Positions 61,909 through 64,000 of a stretch of 64,000 nt of DNA are shown in pieces. The stretch is from contig DATCJY010000018.1 of the NCBI GenBank assembly GCA_036562565.1, positions 1 to 64,000 of the forward strand, given 5' to 3'. The position numbers and the translations under genes are program-made. The DNA is from DATCJY01 sp036562565 (lineage in GTDB: Bacteria > Bacteroidota > Bacteroidia > Flavobacteriales_D > Sanyastnellaceae). Under the pieces are notes generated by a model that worked only from the letters and a program-made list of their open reading frames with translations, was not told the DNA's origin and did not search any database. Within the stretch, counting starts at the first letter, position 1; each line of letters opens with the position of its first letter.

Positions 61909-63075
61909 TTATTTGTTTACAAGATTACGAATTTGAGTGAGCTCTTGCTGAAAGACTTCATTCCATAAAAACAGCTCCTTCACTCTGTAGAGTGATGCCG
62001 ATTTCATCATTTGAAGTTTATCAGCGTCCAATGAAAGGACTTCCTTAATGCTTTGCGAAAGAGCAGACACATCGCCCGGAGATAGCAACCAACCGTTCTC
62101 TGTAGTCACCATTCTGCTTACAGCTCCTGTGTCAGTAGCTATGATGGCCAACCCCTGAGACATGGCCTCTAGGATCACTGTTGGCATGCCCTCTGCCAAG
62201 GAAGGACAAACAAGTACATCGGCACTGCCCAGTACTTTCATTATTTCATGCTTGTCCGTTAGCACTCCATGATAGCGTAGCTGAGGCATTTTCAATCTTT
62301 TGCTACTCGGAATATTTCCCACAAAATCAAACGACCAGCCGGAAGAATGCTCCTTCTGCAGTTGTGCTAATGCCTGTGCTAATTCTTCCAATCCTTTGCG
62401 TCTTTCATATCGCCCAATGAACACCAACCTTCTTTCCTTAGGGCTACCGGAAGTTGGATGAGAGGCCACCATCTGCTCTTCTACTCCATTGGATGTAAGG
62501 ATGCGTTTGTGGGGCTTCACATTCAATCGGTTGAGAATCGTATCAATCTGCCCCCCGAAAGAAAAAACAGCATCGGCATGCTGCACATTATACTGCACAC
62601 CGGAACGCAACAAATAAGCACCTAACCACGCTTTGACCCCATGGGTCTTCTGATACATTTCATATCCGTGAAAATGCACTCCCATTAGAGGAAGCTTGGC
62701 ACCTTTCGCTTTCTCCTCAGCAAACTTCCATCCGCAAAAACCTTGAGCATAAATGAAGTCAAAAGTTCCCAACCTGTCCTTAAGGACATTGTAAATTTTG
62801 ATGGAATAAGCATATGACTCCTTGAGGTAGTGACCGGGCATGGAGCCACTCACCGGAAAATTCATTCCGATAATTTCCAAATTGGTAGCATCTTGGCACC
62901 CCAGCTCCGCACGCAGATCGGCCTCAGCAGGAATGATTTTACCGGCAGGAACACAATGAACGAGACACACCTCCTCACCCATCCCGACAAGGTACTTGGC
63001 CAAGTAATAAGAATACTTCTGCATCCCCCCGATTACATAAGGGGAAATACCATCGGTCAATAACAAAATCTTCAT
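61909..63075 (-). CDS. GT4-family glycosyltransferase
   Basis: A 388-residue retaining GT-B transferase. KILLLTDGISPYVIGGMQKYSYYLAKYL is the acceptor-side N-terminus, RRLVFIGRYERRKGLEEL the donor domain opening, and CPSLAEGMPTVILEAMSQGLAIIATDTGAV the E-x(7)-E region of family 4. ATG 63075 overlaps the preceding GT4 stop by four bases (ATGA), showing tight coupling; a longer start at 63117 would extend into that gene. Sugar and acceptor unknown; part of the polysaccharide operon. Confidence 0.9.
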   Translation of the reverse strand: MKILLLTDGISPYVIGGMQKYSYYLAKYLVGMGEEVCLVHCVPAGKIIPAEADLRAELGCQDATNLEIIGMNFPVSGSMPGHYLKESYAYSIKIYNVLKDRLGTFDFIYAQGFCGWKFAEEKAKGAKLPLMGVHFHGYEMYQKTHGVKAWLGAYLLRSGVQYNVQHADAVFSFGGQIDTILNRLNVKPHKRILTSNGVEEQMVASHPTSGSPKERRLVFIGRYERRKGLEELAQALAQLQKEHSSGWSFDFVGNIPSSKRLKMPQLRYHGVLTDKHEIMKVLGSADVLVCPSLAEGMPTVILEAMSQGLAIIATDTGAVSRMVTTENGWLLSPGDVSALSQSIKEVLSLDADKLQMMKSASLYRVKELFLWNEVFQQELTQIRNLVNK

Positions 63076-64000
63076 TGTTGCATCACTTGTAAAATGTGAG
63101 AGGCCGTTTTGTGCCATGTATGTTCGCTCAACACTTTTGACTTAAACTGTTCAGCCATCTCGCGTGCCTTTTCTGGATGTGTAAGAAGATACATGAGTGC
63201 TCTTTTCAACTCCTGGAGATTATCCTTCACCAGCAATCCGTGCACTTGGTGAACCATCACATCGCGTACAGGAATTACATCAGGTGCAATAATGGCCTTG
63301 CCCAAAGCACCGTATTCAAAAATTTTGACGGGTGAGCCATACCAATTACTCTTGGCCATCACCGTTATATCCATCAATGCAATGTGGGCATATACATCTT
63401 TATGTGGAATGTTATCCGTAAAAATCACTTTGTCGGCAATAACGGAGCCTTGAACTCTTTCCTTCAATCGTGGAAGTGACTCTCCTCCGCCCACAATCAA
63501 TAGTTTACAGGCTTCGTTGAATTCAGTGGAGAGCACCTCAAATGCCTCAATCAGCAGGTCCACTCCGTGATAAGGAAAAATAGAACCTACAAAACCAATG
63601 ACTTTATCCGTCTCATCAAGACCATGCCTTGCCCTCAGCGTGCGTATATCCTTTTCAGTATATTGAATGTTTGCAGGATTTACGGCATTGGGAGTAACAT
63701 GGATAGTATCAGAATGGATGTGTGGTCTTCCGCGTAGGAGATAATCTTTCATGGCAGAAGACACCGTGAAAACACCGTTGGCCATTTCCAACTGTTTACC
63801 CTCAATCTTTCTAGCCCTAGAGATAAACAAACTGGGGCCATCCATTTGAACTTTCTCCTCAGGAAAGGGCGCGTTTACTTCTACATAATAAGGAATGCCA
63901 TATTTCTTGGCGATGGTATAGCCGGACTTCATAAGGTAAAAGCCTCTTTCATAAATGGCATCCGGTTTTTCCTTTAAAATCAATTGCTCCAGCAATTCCC
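63072..64000 (-). CDS. GT4-family glycosyltransferase (5' end beyond window)
   Basis: About 309 residues are visible and the frame stays open to the right edge, so roughly the first 80-100 residues are missing. What remains is the C-terminal part of a family 4 transferase: KYGIPYYVEVNAPFPEEK, HVTPNAVNPANI, IGFVGSIFPYHGVDLLIEAFE, and WYGSPVKIFEYGALGKAIIAPDVIPV with the donor-binding glutamate. An in-frame TTG at 63995 is not a true start. It overlaps the next GT4 gene by four bases. Confidence 0.88.
   Translation of the reverse strand, partial: ELLEQLILKEKPDAIYERGFYLMKSGYTIAKKYGIPYYVEVNAPFPEEKVQMDGPSLFISRARKIEGKQLEMANGVFTVSSAMKDYLLRGRPHIHSDTIHVTPNAVNPANIQYTEKDIRTLRARHGLDETDKVIGFVGSIFPYHGVDLLIEAFEVLSTEFNEACKLLIVGGGESLPRLKERVQGSVIADKVIFTDNIPHKDVYAHIALMDITVMAKSNWYGSPVKIFEYGALGKAIIAPDVIPVRDVMVHQVHGLLVKDNLQELKRALMYLLTHPEKAREMAEQFKSKVLSEHTWHKTASHILQVMQQ

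Noticed and set aside
1..64000. tRNA, rRNA, insertion sequences, prophage or defence genes
   Set aside because: No cloverleaf-like or rRNA-like sequence, transposase, integrase, terminal repeats of an insertion element, or nuclease/helicase defence set was seen in the intergenic gaps or frames.

Overview
The window carries about 45% G+C DNA from a member of the Bacteroidota. The evidence is a set of lineage-specific genes: secreted proteins with type IX secretion system (T9SS) sorting domains of both type A and type B, a PorP/SprF partner protein, Omp28- and DUF6029-type outer-membrane proteins, a GH92/GH20 glycosidase set, a type B ribosomal protein L31, and -7 boxes of the form TAnnTTTG placed only a few bases before start codons. 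The genus cannot be told from the sequence. No rRNA, tRNA, insertion sequence, prophage or CRISPR array was found, so this looks like ordinary chromosome.

Layout. 1-2129 (-): C-terminally truncated type B T9SS protein with six Ig-like repeats, read through the window edge. 2443-12652: glycan breakdown and envelope genes (GH92 lipoprotein, class III aminotransferase, UspA, L31B, GT4 glycosyltransferase, a duplicated-domain envelope protein, GH20 hexosaminidase). 12653-15408: nucleoside transporter, a small orphan gene, MurB. 15418-22051 (-): PorP/SprF behind an 1851-residue PKD-repeat type B T9SS protein, a recognisable SprB/SprF-like export pair. 22316-22618: a small gene interrupted by one in-frame TAA. 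22703-28109: metabolic genes (enoyl-CoA hydratase/isomerase, DUF551, DinB, GlcD-like oxidase, ureohydrolase, TauE/SafE, MoaD) plus a strong small-RNA candidate at 25905-26026. 28180-33821: secreted thiol-redox group (two T9SS type A proteins, TlpA, DUF6029, Omp28). 33835-37847: EngB, EttA, hotdog thioesterase and isochorismate synthase (the last two probably menaquinone synthesis). 37848-38291: noncoding, with a 21-bp tandem repeat. 38292-48654: P-type ATPase, cytochrome b, ferredoxin plus U32 protein, RND/MMPL exporter, DPP4, DUF423, deoxyinosine glycosylase. 48754-54112 (-): IcmF fused mutase, an orphan, an HI0933-type flavoprotein. 54574-55801: two outer-membrane barrels. 55857-64000: cell-surface glycan genes (CatB-type acetyltransferase, MptE-like, GT2, O-antigen ligase-like, two GT4) with nadC, YihY and DUF2147 in the same run.

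How it fits together. The picture is a surface-active, glycan- and peptide-degrading heterotroph that builds an extracellular polysaccharide, exports large adhesins through T9SS, keeps secreted disulfides in order with dedicated thioredoxin-like proteins, and degrades acyl-CoAs. I do not see a complete new defence or mobile system. The items most worth a second look are the three-hairpin RNA at 25905-26026, the alternating two-domain PKD architecture, the in-frame stop at 22418, the U32/ferredoxin coupling, the secreted redox cluster and the 21-bp tandem hairpin repeats.
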